Source of the DNA: Luteimonas terricola
GTDB lineage: Bacteria > Pseudomonadota > Gammaproteobacteria > Xanthomonadales > Xanthomonadaceae
Reading direction: 5' to 3'
Assembly: GCF_004352845.1 (NCBI RefSeq)
Contig: NZ_SJRX01000002.1
Span: 372,001-436,000 of the forward strand
Length of the DNA stretch: 64,000 nucleotides
In this document: positions 54,284 to 63,512 of the stretch, piece by piece
How positions within the stretch are numbered: the first letter of the stretch is position 1
How the letters are laid out: the number at the start of each line of letters is the position of its first letter
Made by a program: the position numbers and the translations under genes
The notes under the pieces: generated by a model
Database searches by the model: none
The model's input: the letters and a program-made list of their open reading frames with translations, nothing else
What the model was told of the DNA's origin: nothing

Positions 54284-54537
54284 ACACGAACAAACTGCGG
54301 CTCGGCCCGCTGCCCAAGAGCGAGACCGTCAAGCTGACATTCGCGTGTCCGGCCAGCCTGAAGGCTGATCTTGACCGCTACGCCACGCTGCACGCGCAGA
54401 CCTACGGCGAGGCGGTCGATGCGGTGACGCTGATCCCGCACATGCTGGAAACGTTCATCGCACGGGATCGGGGATTCAGGAAAGGGACGACCGCGAAAAC
54501 GCCTTCAGCGTCCCGCCGGGACGCGCCGCCGACGTAG
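54280..54537 (+). CDS. DUF2274 family protein, last gene of the trb operon
   Basis: An 85-residue protein of the DUF2274 family, regularly the last gene of this operon type: LGPLPKSETVKLTFACPASLKADLDRYA, TYGEAVDAVTLIPHMLETFIARDRGF. The first part resembles a ribbon-helix-helix fold. Function unknown. It overlaps trbI by 4 bases and is followed by a strong terminator and the ICE right end. Confidence 0.87.
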   Translation: MNTNKLRLGPLPKSETVKLTFACPASLKADLDRYATLHAQTYGEAVDAVTLIPHMLETFIARDRGFRKGTTAKTPSASRRDAPPT

Positions 54538-54563
54538 GCGTGCCTCACATCGGCGGCGACTCA

Positions 54564-54599
54564 CGAAGGCGCAGGTCACTGACCTGCGCCTTCGCTTTT
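54564..54599 (+). terminator. Terminator of the traG-trb operon
   Basis: CGAAGGCGCAGGT (54564-54576) and ACCTGCGCCTTCG (54582-54594) form a perfect 13-bp stem with a 5-base loop, followed by CTTTT. Bases 54600-54814 from here to the right attachment core hold no gene; a short AGAAGC direct repeat lies near 54733-54750. Confidence 0.85.
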
Positions 54600-54814
54600 C
54601 TGGGCTATGGTTCGCGGGAGCCTTGTCATATCATTTGCACGGACATTGCCGGACGCTTGCTCGGCTACGCCGAGACCCGCAACCGCCTTGCTCCTATGTG
54701 GCTCCCAGCTTGCAAGAGCAGGTATGTGCTAGAAGCTGGCATAGAAGCCAAAATCCTTGTCCCATATAGACTTAGGTCTTTTGCCGGTCAGCAGAGAATT
54801 CTTGACAGGCGACA

Positions 54815-54824
54815 TTTTTTATTT
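54815..54824. other. attR core of the ICE
   Basis: TTTTTTATTT, identical to 16453-16462. Joining the left flank (rho terminator) to the right flank (GTGGCGGCC) through one core would restore the uninterrupted chromosomal terminator T-tract. Confidence 0.8.
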
Positions 54825-54887
54825 GTGGCGGCCGGGACAACGGCCAGTGGCCCGGGCCAGGTGCACGCCGTGCGCCGGCGCAACAGG

Positions 54888-55733
54888 TCACATCGCGCCG
54901 GGCTCCAGCGGCGACAGCAGTTTCATGCCGCTGCCGGCCAGCATCACGCGCCCGGGAACCGCGGCGTCGTTGCCACCGTCGTCGCGCTTGGACCACGGCG
55001 CGCGCGTCCGCTCGCCGGGAAGGTAGACCTGCCAGTTGCCGTAGCGCGAAGTCTGGTCGCCGATGACGAACTGCACGGGGACGCGGACGACGTAGTAGTC
55101 GTCCCGCACATCCGGCCCGGTCGTGGGTACGTCGTAGCCCCACGTCTGCGCCGCGCGCATTACCGCGTCGCCCAGCTCACGGCGGATCTGGACGGCCTGG
55201 GCGTCCTTGGCGAGCACCGTCAGGTCGACTCGCTCTACGTGCGAGCCGATGGCGGCGCCACTGCGATCGATCTGGACCAGCACGTAGACCGTGCCCGTGG
55301 CGCCCATGCGCAGCATCCGGTGCGGATAGGTTGGCGGGTCGAACCGGCGGGACTTCAGCCGTGCGCGCTCCTCGAGTTCCTCCTCGATGTGGACGCTCGC
55401 GATGTTGAAGCGGAAGGTGGAGCGATCCACCGGGCGCGCGACCAGGCGCAAGCTGAAACGCGTGGACGAGGCCACCGGCTGGTCGTCGACAGTCGCCGGA
55501 AGTACCTGCCAGAGCGGAACGTGATGCGCGATATGCGCCATCACATCCGCCGACACCTCGTCTTGCCGGTCGATCGACCAGGAGGTAATGCTGCCGTCGG
55601 CCGCCACGTCGATGCGGCCGGTGAGGAGCATCGTCCCTTCTAGCTGCTTCATCAGCCCCGCGCGCGTCTGCGCCACGGCATCCAGGGACACGAGCGCGAG
55701 CAGCAGCACGAGCCAGACGGAAAGTCGCTTCAC
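54888..55733 (-). CDS. Secreted TonB-C-domain-like protein, first of a pair
   Basis: A 281-residue protein with a signal peptide (RLSVWLVLLLALVSLDAVAQ) and a TonB C-terminal-like segment (FDPPTYPHRMLRMGATGTVYVLVQIDRSG, about 130-158). The pattern 'PxYPxxxLRxGxxGxVxVxVxxDxxG' is the TonB-C signature. It lacks the Pro-rich linker and N-terminal anchor of true TonB, so an energy-transducing role is unlikely. It overlaps the homologous gene at 55730 by 4 bases. First chromosomal gene right of the ICE; its stop is 63 bases from the attR core. Confidence 0.75.
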   Translation of the reverse strand: MKRLSVWLVLLLALVSLDAVAQTRAGLMKQLEGTMLLTGRIDVAADGSITSWSIDRQDEVSADVMAHIAHHVPLWQVLPATVDDQPVASSTRFSLRLVARPVDRSTFRFNIASVHIEEELEERARLKSRRFDPPTYPHRMLRMGATGTVYVLVQIDRSGAAIGSHVERVDLTVLAKDAQAVQIRRELGDAVMRAAQTWGYDVPTTGPDVRDDYYVVRVPVQFVIGDQTSRYGNWQVYLPGERTRAPWSKRDDGGNDAAVPGRVMLAGSGMKLLSPLEPGAM

Positions 55734-56530
55734 AGCGTTGCTCCTATCACGGGTTCAATGAGCCGGAGCGCGGAATCCACCGCCCGCACGTCGCGGCTGT
55801 CCAGCGCGGCCAAGGCCTCGGCAGGGAGGGTCGGCAGGTCGGGCGCCCACGGTGCCTGACGCACCGGCCCGGGGGCGAGGCTGCTCCCGTGCTGGCCCAC
55901 GAAGAACTCGACCGGAATGCGAAGCGTGCCGCCGGTGGGCACTCCGTCGACCCGTTCGCGGACGCCGAAGCGCCAGCGCCGGGCGACGCCCATGCTTGCC
56001 TTCTCGAAGGCTTCGGCATAGCGACGCGCCCGATCGTGCGGCAGGCGATCGCTGACGCTGGTCTGCTCGACCGCGACGTCGAGCACGTCGCCCTCCCCGT
56101 CGACGCGCAGGAGCAATACGACCTTCCCGTTCACCCCGCTGCGCAGCGCCTCGACCGGGTACGGGGGCGGCGCCAGTGCCCGCCCGCCTTCGTGCGCGCC
56201 GAAGGCTACATCCTTCAGGCGCAGCGCGAGCTGGTCGCCGCCCTTGTCCCAGGCGTCGAACACCAGCAGCAGGCCGGTCTCGGCGGTGACCGCGCGGCCC
56301 TCGACGACCACCGGCTCAAACCCCCAGCCGCGAACCATCGACTGCAGCATCGCCTCGACCCCGGGTGGAACGTCGACGCTGGGCCGGTATTCCATCACTT
56401 CGCCGCTCGGGTCGACCGCGATTCGCCCCTTGATGCGGACCTCGACCTTGCCCACCGGCACGGCAGCCGCCGCAGCCAGCGGCCAGGCCAACAGCAGCCA
56501 CGCGATGATCAGGATCCAGTGCTTGTGCAT
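55730..56530 (-). CDS. Secreted TonB-C-domain-like protein, second of a pair
   Basis: A 266-residue protein similar in layout to its downstream neighbour: a signal peptide (HWILIIAWLLLAWPLAAAAA), then a domain with KVEVRIKGRIAVDPSGEVMEY, and a TonB-C-like PPPYPVEALRSGVNGKVVLL segment near residue 120. The two are probably a tandem duplication that diverged. ATG 56530 gives a proper signal peptide; the open frame extends further upstream without support. Role unknown. Confidence 0.75.
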   Translation of the reverse strand: MHKHWILIIAWLLLAWPLAAAAAVPVGKVEVRIKGRIAVDPSGEVMEYRPSVDVPPGVEAMLQSMVRGWGFEPVVVEGRAVTAETGLLLVFDAWDKGGDQLALRLKDVAFGAHEGGRALAPPPYPVEALRSGVNGKVVLLLRVDGEGDVLDVAVEQTSVSDRLPHDRARRYAEAFEKASMGVARRWRFGVRERVDGVPTGGTLRIPVEFFVGQHGSSLAPGPVRQAPWAPDLPTLPAEALAALDSRDVRAVDSALRLIEPVIGATL

Positions 56531-56684
56531 GCCGCCCTCCCCGGCGACGGTGCCTGCACGGAGACTAGCCCATGGCCCGGCATCACTGCACGCGCACGGG
56601 AATGCCCGATCGGGCGCTTCACTGACGGGCGGCCGGCGATGCGCAATACTCCGGCCCTTCGGGGGGGGGAAATTGCAGAGCTCC

Positions 56685-58747
56685 ATGGGCAAGACCTGGT
56701 TCCGTGCGTCGATCGCCGCCGCCATCCTGCTGGCCTGGACCGCCTCGGCCGACGCCAGCCTGTACGGCCGCGACGGCTTCTCCGGGAATCCCGGCATCAA
56801 CAACGGCGCCAACTGCAACGCCTGCCACGCTCCCGGCGCGGCGACGCCGACGGTGACCATCAGCGGCCCCAGGTCCTCGACGCCGGCACGATCGCCGAGT
56901 TCACGGTGACTATCAGCGGCGGCCCCGGCGCGACCGCCGGCCTGGGCGTGTCGGCCGCCGGTGTCGTGGGTGCCGCCGGCACCTTCCAGGCGCCGGCCGA
57001 AGACGTGCACGTGGTCGGCGGCGAGTTGTCGCACACGCAGCCCAAGCGCTTCGCCCAAGGCACGGCAAGCTTCCAGTTCCGCTGGCAGACCCCGGCCTAC
57101 AACGGCCCGGTGACCCTGTACGCGGCGGGCAATTCCAGCAACGGCCAGCTCGACTTGCTCGGCGACGGCATCGGCACCGGCCAGCTCGCCGTGACAGTCA
57201 GCAACGGCGATGCCGATCCGCCGCCGCCAATCACCCCGCCACCGACCGACGCCGCGCTCGAGTCCTTCGTTTCAGGCCTGACGCAGCCGGTCGTGATCAC
57301 CCACTCCGGCGACACGGCCTGTTCGTCGCCGAGCAGCCCGGACGCATCCGCGTGATCGACGGCGGTGTGGTGCTGCCCGTGCCCTTCCTCGACATCCGCG
57401 ACCGCGTCGACGACAGCGGCAACGAGCAGGGCCTGCTCGGCCTGGCCTTCCATCCCGACCACGCGGACGACGGCTACTTCTACGTCAACTACAGCTGGGA
57501 TCCACCCGGCAGCGGCCTCGACCGCACCCGCATCTCGCGCTTCACCGCAGGCACGAATGCCAACGTGGCCGACCCCGGCTCCGAACTGGTGCTGATGGAG
57601 TTCGACCAGCCCTGCGCCAACCACAACGGCGGCGACATCCAGTTCGGACCCGACGGCTATCTGTACATCGCATCGGGCGACGGCGGCAGCGGCGGCGATC
57701 CGCAGAACAACGCGCAGAACCCCGGCAGGCTGCTCGGCAAGCTGCTGCGCATCGACGTCGACGGCGGCGGCGCGCCGGACTGCAACCTGGCCTCCGGCCA
57801 GCACTACGGCATCCCGCCGGACAACGCGTACACCGACGGCACCGGCGGCGCGGGCTGCGACGAGATCTACGGGCTCGGCCTGCGCAATCCCTGGCGCATC
57901 GCCTTCGACGCGCTCACCGGCGACCTTGTGGATCGCGGACGTCGGCCAGAACGCTTACGAGGAAATCAACTTCGTGCCGGCGGACACCGCCGCAGGCCTC
58001 AACTTCGGCTGGCGCTGCTACGAGGGCGACCAGCCCTACAACGGCGCGGGCTGCAACAGTGCCTACTTCGCGCCGCTGGTGACCACCCGCCACGCTGACG
58101 GCAACTGCTCGATCACCGGCGGCCGCGCGTATCGCGGCGCCGCGTCACCGTCGCTGGCCGCGCGCTATTTCTTCACCGATTACTGCAACACGGCCATCCA
58201 CACCATCACCTTCGACAACGGCCAGCCGCGGGTGGAGACCCCGATCCCGGCCGGCGCGATCAGCCAGCCGGTCGCGTTCGGCGAGGACGTGTTCGGCGAG
58301 CTGTACGTGTCCAGCCTCACCGGCACGATCTATCGCATCGTCGGTACGGGCGACACCGGGGAGTCGCAGGTCACCACGCTCACGGGGCAGTGCCTGCACG
58401 CGCAGGGCACCCAGCTCCTGGTGTGGCCGTGCACTGGCGGCAGCGGACAGCGCTGGGTGCTGCAGGGGGACGGCGCACTGCTCAACCCCGCATCCGGACG
58501 CTGCGCCGATTCCGCCGCCAGCGTCTCCCTGCGCGGAGCAGGCCAGCTGCGGCTCTCGGACTGCAACAGCCAGTCTTCGCAGCAGTTCACGCCCACTCCC
58601 GACAACGAGCTGCGCGGCGCCAGCGGCCAGTGCCTGGACCACTCGCGCACCGCCCGCCGCAGCGTGGAGATGTCGGACTGCAGCGGGGCCAACAGCCAGG
58701 TGTGGGTGTTCGTGCCCGCACCGGCACCGGCACGCGCCAAGCGCTGA
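56685..58747 (+). pseudogene. PQQ-type sugar dehydrogenase with CxxCH and ricin-type lectin domain, three frameshifts
   Basis: One gene is spread over four reading-frame pieces. Piece 1 (from ATG 56685) has a signal peptide and CNACH (44-48), a haem-c-like motif. A lost base near 56867-56870 (CCCC run) moves the frame; piece 2 is an Ig-like/linker part to PPPPITPPPT and TQPVVITHSGD. A lost base near 57316 leads to piece 3, the sorbosone/glucose dehydrogenase propeller (GLLGLAFHPDHADDGYFYVNY; GDIQFGPDGYLYIASGDGG). An extra base near 57926 leads to piece 4, with WIADVGQNAYEEIN and a C-terminal ricin-type trefoil (QCLHAQGTQLLVWPC; QCLDHSRTARRSVEMSDC). The pieces join smoothly, so it is a recent pseudogene or carries sequencing errors. 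Confidence 0.82.
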
Positions 58748-58814
58748 GGAAAGCGCCGGATCCGCACGCCCCCACTGCACTCGCGCGCACGCTTGGCGCG
58801 AGTCGCAGTGAGCC

Positions 58815-61800
58815 TCAGCTCCGGTCGCGCAGGAACCGCGCCATCGACACCCCGGTCGGCGCCGGCGCGAACTCGGCGGCGACGTCGATGAAACCGCGCA
58901 TCACCGCGACCTCGCGCGGGCTGCGGTTCAGCGCGTCGCGCAGGTCGGGATCGCAGCCGGCGCGCAGCAGGTGGCGGGCCAGGCGCAGCAGGCCGTGGAG
59001 GGCGGTCAGGTGCAGCGGGCCGAAGCCGCGCGGGTCCTGGGCGTCCAGGCGCGTGTCTTCGTCGAGCAGGCGGTCGACCGCGGAGAGCACCACGTCCTCG
59101 TCGCAGGCGGTGCCCGGTTCGGCGCGCGCGCCCAGCAACAGCAGCAGCGGGGTCACGCCGCCGGCGGCGACGGCATCGGGCTCGGCGCCGGCCAGCAGCA
59201 GGGTGTCGAACAGGGCCAGCAGGCGCGGACGGTCGCGCGCGGTGAAGCCGTAGAGCGCGGCGCAGTGCAGCGGCGTGAGGCCCTGGGCGTCGGCCGCCTG
59301 GACGTTGGCGCCGGTGGTGAGCAGGCGCGCGCAGATGTCGGGCATGCCGAGCGCTGCGGCGAGCATGAGCACGGTGACGTCGCCCGGCAGGCGCTGTTCC
59401 AGCGCGGCGCCGGTGGCCAGCAGGCGCTCGACGATCGCGCCGTGGCGCATGCTCACCGCGGCCGAGAGCGGCGTGGCACCGGTATGCGCCGCGCGCTGTG
59501 CATCCGCGCCGCGCTGCAGCAGCAGCTCGAGGGTGTCGGCGTGGCCGCCGCCGGCGGCGCGCAGCAGCGCGGTGCAGCCCTTGTCGTCGGCGGCATCGAC
59601 CGGGAAACCGAGTTCGAGCAGGCGGCGCACCGCGCCGGTGTCGCCGGCCATGGCCGCGGCCGGCAGGTCGCCGGCCTGCAGCGGGCGCCCGGGCAGCGCC
59701 CAGCCGTTCCAGTCGAGCCAGTCGGCAAGGTCGCGGCGGCCGGCGGACAGGGCCACGCCCAGCGGCGTCTGGCCGTCGGCGGCACGCACGCCGGGCGAGG
59801 CGCCGCCCTTGACCAGCAGCTTCAGCGCCGGCTCGCGCGCCAGGGCCGCGGCCAGGTGCAGGGCGGCCATGCCGTGGCCGTCGCGGCGGTCGAGGTCGAC
59901 GCCGTCGGCGACCAGGCGTTCGAGCAGGCGCATCCAGCCCAGACGCACGGCAAGCGCCGCGGCGGGGTCGCCGCCCGGCGATGGCGCGAACACGTCGGCG
60001 CCGCGTTCGATGAGTTCCAGCGCGAACTGCTCCAGCCCGCGTCCGGCCTGGTCCTCGCGCACGCAGGCTTCGAGGAAGCGCGCCAGGCCGCCGGCACCCG
60101 CCGGCGAGGCGCCGCCGCGCAGCAGCGCCTGCGCCGCGGGCAGCGCGGCGGTGCCGCGGCCGAGCAGCTGCATCAGCGCGCTGTCGCCGCCGCCCTCGCG
60201 CACGTCGGGATCGGCGCCGTTGAGCAGCAGCCATTCGATGCGCGCCGCTGCCGGCGGCGCGTCGCCGGCCAGGAGCAGGCCGCCGAGCTCGGCCGGGGAC
60301 ACCAGCTGCGCCAGCGGCTCGAGGCCTTCGAAGCGGCCCTCCCCGAGCTGTTCGCGCAGCACGTCCAGCGGCGGGCGATCGGCCGGAACGTCGCTGTCGC
60401 CGCCGAGCACGCCGGCCGGCAGCGGGTGCGCGGGGTCGAGCAGGGCCACCATCGCCCAGCGGCCACCGGCGGCGGCGTGGTCCACCGGTCGCTTGCCGGC
60501 GGCGTCCGCCAGCCCGGCATCGACGCCGAGCTCCAGGAGGCGCGCAGACAGCGGCGCGCTGCCGGAGGCGCAGAGGCAGGCCAGGTGCAGCGCGTTGCGA
60601 CCCTCGCCGTCGAGCGCATGGGCGTCAGCGCGGTCGGCCAACAGTTCGAGCGCCGCCAGGTGGCCACCGAAGGCGGCTTCGTGCAGCGGGCTGCGGCCGT
60701 CCGCGTCGCGGGCATCGGCATCGGCGCGGGCATCGAGCAGGGCCGCCATGATCTCGGCGTGGCCGGCCAGGGCGGCCTCGTGCAGGGCGCTCCGGCCTCG
60801 GGCGTCGCGGGCGTCGACCTTCGCCTTGTGGCGGAGCAGCAGCGCCACGCCGGCGACGTCGTCGTCATCGCCACCGGCGGCGGCCAGCAGCGGCGGCGAG
60901 CCGCCTTCGGGCTCGGTGCGCGCGCCGCGCTCCAGCAGGAAGCGTGCAAGCCGCCAGTTGCCGCAGCCACAGGCGACGCCCAGCGGCGTCAGGCCCTCGG
61001 CGTTGCGGGCGTCGAGCTCGGCGGCGGCATCGCGCAGCAGCGCGGCCACGCCCGGATCCGAGCTGCGCGCGGCGTGGTGCAGGGGCGTGTTGCCGTCGCG
61101 ATCGGCGGCACGCGGGTCGGCGCCGTTGGCGAGCAGCGTCATCACCGCTTCCGGCCGGCCGTGCCAGCTGTCGCGGGTCGCGGCCAGCAGGGGCGTCAGG
61201 CCGGCATGGGCGTGGTTGAGGTCGATGCCGCCGGCGATCAGCGCGCGCAGTAGGCGCAGGTCGGGCAGCACGGCGGCCAGCACCGCAAGCGGGCGCTGGT
61301 CGCGACCGTCCGCATCGGGCAGGGCGCGCGGGTCGGCGCCGTCTTCGAGCAGGGCCAGCGCACGCTCGACGCGCCCGCCCCGCGCCGCTGCGTACAGCGC
61401 CGCGGTGGCGTCGCCGGCTTCGGCCTCTTCAAGGGCGGCCGGCTGCGCCGGCTCCGGCATGTCCACCACTTCGATCAGGGCCTGCGACAACGGCGTCCGC
61501 AGCACGGCGAAGTGCAGCAGCGGCCAGGCCGCGGCCGCCAGCGCTGCCAGCGCCCAGCGCGCACCGCCGGCCACCAGCCCCGGCCAGGCAAGCGCCAGCG
61601 CCAGGGCCAGGATGGCGGCGATCGCCAGCGCCGCGCCCAGGCCGCGCCAGCTGGAACCGTCGTAGTCGTCCAGCGCGCGCCAATGGCCCGCCAGGCCCTG
61701 GCCGCCCGCGCCTTCGACCAGTTGCCACAGCGGCCACAGCCGCCACAGCGCGATCACGCCAAGGCCGGCGGTGGCACTGAGCGCGACCGCCGACCCCAGC

Positions 61801-62132
61801 GAGGCGCCGCGGCTTGCGAGCAGCGCCGACAGCGGCCAGCCCACCAGCAGCGCGGTGGCGGCCATGGCCAGCCCCCACAGCATGGCGAGCGCCAGCAGGT
61901 CGCGGCGCAGCCCGGCGTCCGCGGGCAGCGCACCGCCGCGCACCGTGCGCAGGCCGAGCGCGAACGCCGGCTGCGCCAGCCAGGCCGCCACGACCGCGAC
62001 CACCGCTTCGGGAACGCCGGCCAGCAGGGCCAGCACCCCGCCGGCGGCGAGCGGCATCCACCCCTTCAGGGGCGGGCTCTTCGGGGGCGCACTCTTCACG
62101 GACGAACTGTCCACTTGCGACGGCTCAGGCAT
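58815..62132 (-). CDS. Membrane-anchored multi-ankyrin-repeat protein
   Basis: A 1105-residue protein. The N-terminal 230 residues contain about six hydrophobic helices (for example LAAGGVLALLAGVPEAVVAVVAAW and ALAIAAILALALALAWPGLVAG). The rest is a long array of roughly twenty ankyrin repeats: GNTPLHHAARSSDPGVAALL, GRSALHEAALAGHAEIMAAL, GCTALLRAAGGGHADTLELL and others, with a less regular stretch near 560-680. Ankyrin arrays bind proteins; the partner is unknown. The start (MPEPSQVDSSSVKSAPPK) overlaps the YcgL gene by 8 bases. Long open frames on the opposite strand are GC artefacts. Confidence 0.88.
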   Translation of the reverse strand: MPEPSQVDSSSVKSAPPKSPPLKGWMPLAAGGVLALLAGVPEAVVAVVAAWLAQPAFALGLRTVRGGALPADAGLRRDLLALAMLWGLAMAATALLVGWPLSALLASRGASLGSAVALSATAGLGVIALWRLWPLWQLVEGAGGQGLAGHWRALDDYDGSSWRGLGAALAIAAILALALALAWPGLVAGGARWALAALAAAAWPLLHFAVLRTPLSQALIEVVDMPEPAQPAALEEAEAGDATAALYAAARGGRVERALALLEDGADPRALPDADGRDQRPLAVLAAVLPDLRLLRALIAGGIDLNHAHAGLTPLLAATRDSWHGRPEAVMTLLANGADPRAADRDGNTPLHHAARSSDPGVAALLRDAAAELDARNAEGLTPLGVACGCGNWRLARFLLERGARTEPEGGSPPLLAAAGGDDDDVAGVALLLRHKAKVDARDARGRSALHEAALAGHAEIMAALLDARADADARDADGRSPLHEAAFGGHLAALELLADRADAHALDGEGRNALHLACLCASGSAPLSARLLELGVDAGLADAAGKRPVDHAAAGGRWAMVALLDPAHPLPAGVLGGDSDVPADRPPLDVLREQLGEGRFEGLEPLAQLVSPAELGGLLLAGDAPPAAARIEWLLLNGADPDVREGGGDSALMQLLGRGTAALPAAQALLRGGASPAGAGGLARFLEACVREDQAGRGLEQFALELIERGADVFAPSPGGDPAAALAVRLGWMRLLERLVADGVDLDRRDGHGMAALHLAAALAREPALKLLVKGGASPGVRAADGQTPLGVALSAGRRDLADWLDWNGWALPGRPLQAGDLPAAAMAGDTGAVRRLLELGFPVDAADDKGCTALLRAAGGGHADTLELLLQRGADAQRAAHTGATPLSAAVSMRHGAIVERLLATGAALEQRLPGDVTVLMLAAALGMPDICARLLTTGANVQAADAQGLTPLHCAALYGFTARDRPRLLALFDTLLLAGAEPDAVAAGGVTPLLLLLGARAEPGTACDEDVVLSAVDRLLDEDTRLDAQDPRGFGPLHLTALHGLLRLARHLLRAGCDPDLRDALNRSPREVAVMRGFIDVAAEFAPAPTGVSMARFLRDRS

Positions 62133-62397
62133 CGGTGCCCCAGTCTTCCGTCAGCGGGTCGAAGTCGGGACGCGGCGGCATCTGCAGGTGGAAGCCGTGG
62201 GCGACGAGATTGGCGCGCACCACGTCGGCGTCCTCGCGGGCGAGGCGACGGCCGGGGTCGAGCGCGACCTCGAGCACGAAGCGCAGCTCGCCAAGCTCGC
62301 CGCGGACCGGAACGGGGATGCGGCCGAAGTCGTCGTGGCCGGCGAGGTAGACGTAGGTATCGGCCTTTCGAAGGCTCTTGTAGACGAAGGCTTGCAT
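62125..62397 (-). CDS. YcgL-domain protein
   Basis: A 90-residue protein of the YcgL family, found in Gammaproteobacteria with unknown biochemical role: MQAFVYKSLRKADTYVYLAG at the start, then LGELRFVLEVALDPGRRLAREDADVVRANLVAHGFHLQMPP. I use ATG 62397, the family's normal N-terminus; the upstream extension is not similar to anything I know. Coupled to the ankyrin gene (8-base overlap). Confidence 0.88.
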   Translation of the reverse strand: MQAFVYKSLRKADTYVYLAGHDDFGRIPVPVRGELGELRFVLEVALDPGRRLAREDADVVRANLVAHGFHLQMPPRPDFDPLTEDWGTDA

Positions 62398-62495
62398 CTG
62401 CTGGTCCGGCGTGTGGGCGCACGCGTGCAGGGGGAAGCATAAAGCAAGCGCGCCGCGGTGCCCGGGACCGGGCCCGCGGGCTGCTGCGGGTGCGT

Positions 62496-63512
62496 TCAGT
62501 GATAGCCGGCGTCGGCCTGGATCTTGCCGCGGAACACCGAATACGACCACGCCGTGTAGCCGAGGATGATCGGCAGCAACACCACCAGCCCGACCAGGGT
62601 GAATATCTGCGAGGACGGCGGCGAGGCCGCGTCCCAGATGCTCAGCGACGGCGGGATGATGTTGGGCCAGATGCCCACCACCAGGCCGATGAAGCCGAGC
62701 ACGAAGAAGCTCAGCGTCAGCAGGAACGGACTGGCATCACGGCCCTCGCGCATCGCCGCGCGCCAGAGCAGCACGGCGTTGACCAGGGCGAGCAGCGGCA
62801 CCGGCGCCAGCCACCAGAAGTTGCCGCTTTCGAACCAGCGCGCCATCACCTGCGAGTCCAGGAACGGCAGCCAGGCGCTGACCAGGCCCATGAAGGCCAC
62901 CACCACCAGCACCAGCGGCCGCGTCAGCGTGCGCGCCACCTTCTGCAGCGGCCCTTCGGTCTTGAGGATCAGCCAGCCGGCGCCAAGCAGCGCATAACCG
63001 AACACCACCGCCACGCCGGTGAGCATCGAGAACGGGCTGAACCAGTCGAAGGCGCCGCCGAGGTACTTGCCCTCTTCCAGCGGCATGCCTTCCACCAGCG
63101 CGCCCAGGATCAGGCCCTGTGCGAACGCCGCCACCATCGAGCCGGCCGAGAACGCGCCACCCCAGAACCGCCTGGCACGCCGCGCCTTGAAGCGGAACTC
63201 GAAGGCCACGCCGCGGAAGATCAGCGCGATCAGCATCACCAGCACCGGCAGGTAGAGCGCCGACAGCAGTACGGCATAGGCCTTGGGGAACGCGGCCAGC
63301 AGCGCGGTGCCGCCGAGCACCAGCCAGGTCTCGTTGCCGTCCCAGATCGGCGCGGCGGTGTTCATCATGTGGTCGAGCTGGCCGCTGTCCTCGGCGAACG
63401 GCGCAAGGATGCCCAGGCCGAGCACGAAGCCGTCGAGCAGCACATACATGAGCACCCCGAAGCCGATCACGCCGTACCAGGCCACCGGCAGCCAGGTCGC
63501 GGTGTCCATCAC
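62496..63512 (-). CDS. cydB: Cytochrome bd ubiquinol oxidase subunit II
   Basis: The 338-residue second subunit of the high-affinity bd quinol oxidase in the inner membrane. Typical features are VLLDGFVLGLGILAPF near the N-terminus, the AAPIWDGNETWLVLGGTALL segment, and the C-terminal FTLVGLVVLLPIILGYTAWSYSVF. It has 8-9 hydrophobic helices. It overlaps the upstream cydA by 4 bases. No cydX-like small gene is evident in 62398-62495. Confidence 0.95.
   Translation of the reverse strand: MMDTATWLPVAWYGVIGFGVLMYVLLDGFVLGLGILAPFAEDSGQLDHMMNTAAPIWDGNETWLVLGGTALLAAFPKAYAVLLSALYLPVLVMLIALIFRGVAFEFRFKARRARRFWGGAFSAGSMVAAFAQGLILGALVEGMPLEEGKYLGGAFDWFSPFSMLTGVAVVFGYALLGAGWLILKTEGPLQKVARTLTRPLVLVVVAFMGLVSAWLPFLDSQVMARWFESGNFWWLAPVPLLALVNAVLLWRAAMREGRDASPFLLTLSFFVLGFIGLVVGIWPNIIPPSLSIWDAASPPSSQIFTLVGLVVLLPIILGYTAWSYSVFRGKIQADAGYH

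Larger units (their letters stand above)
16453..54824. mobile_element. Tn4371-type integrative and conjugative element, about 38.4 kb
   Basis: The element is bounded by the direct repeat TTTTTTATTT at both ends. It contains, in order, a tyrosine integrase, RadC-like, ParB, RepA, ParA, TraF, DUF3363 relaxase, TraG and trbBCDEJLFGI genes. This set and order is the known Tn4371 ICE backbone, whose members integrate at TTTTTYAT-like sites; TTTTTTAT fits. Accessory blocks are the toxin-antitoxin and OLD/UvrD pair (17.9-23.0 kb), GNAT (27.2 kb), XRE-TIR (28.9-30.1 kb) and LysR-cupin-porin (37.8-40.9 kb). All mating-pair genes expected for the type are intact, so it may still transfer. No antibiotic- or metal-resistance gene was recognised. 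Confidence 0.93.

Noticed and set aside
54540-55643. Plus-strand frame of 367 codons spanning the ICE right end
   Set aside because: It crosses attR and runs antisense to a signal-peptide-bearing TonB-C-like gene; it has no domain or ribosome site.
58971-61665. Very long plus-strand open frames (760 and 796 codons) opposite the ankyrin gene
   Set aside because: They are low-complexity Arg/Ala/Gln translations without any domain, while the minus strand gives clear ankyrin repeats. High GC removes stop codons on the opposite strand.
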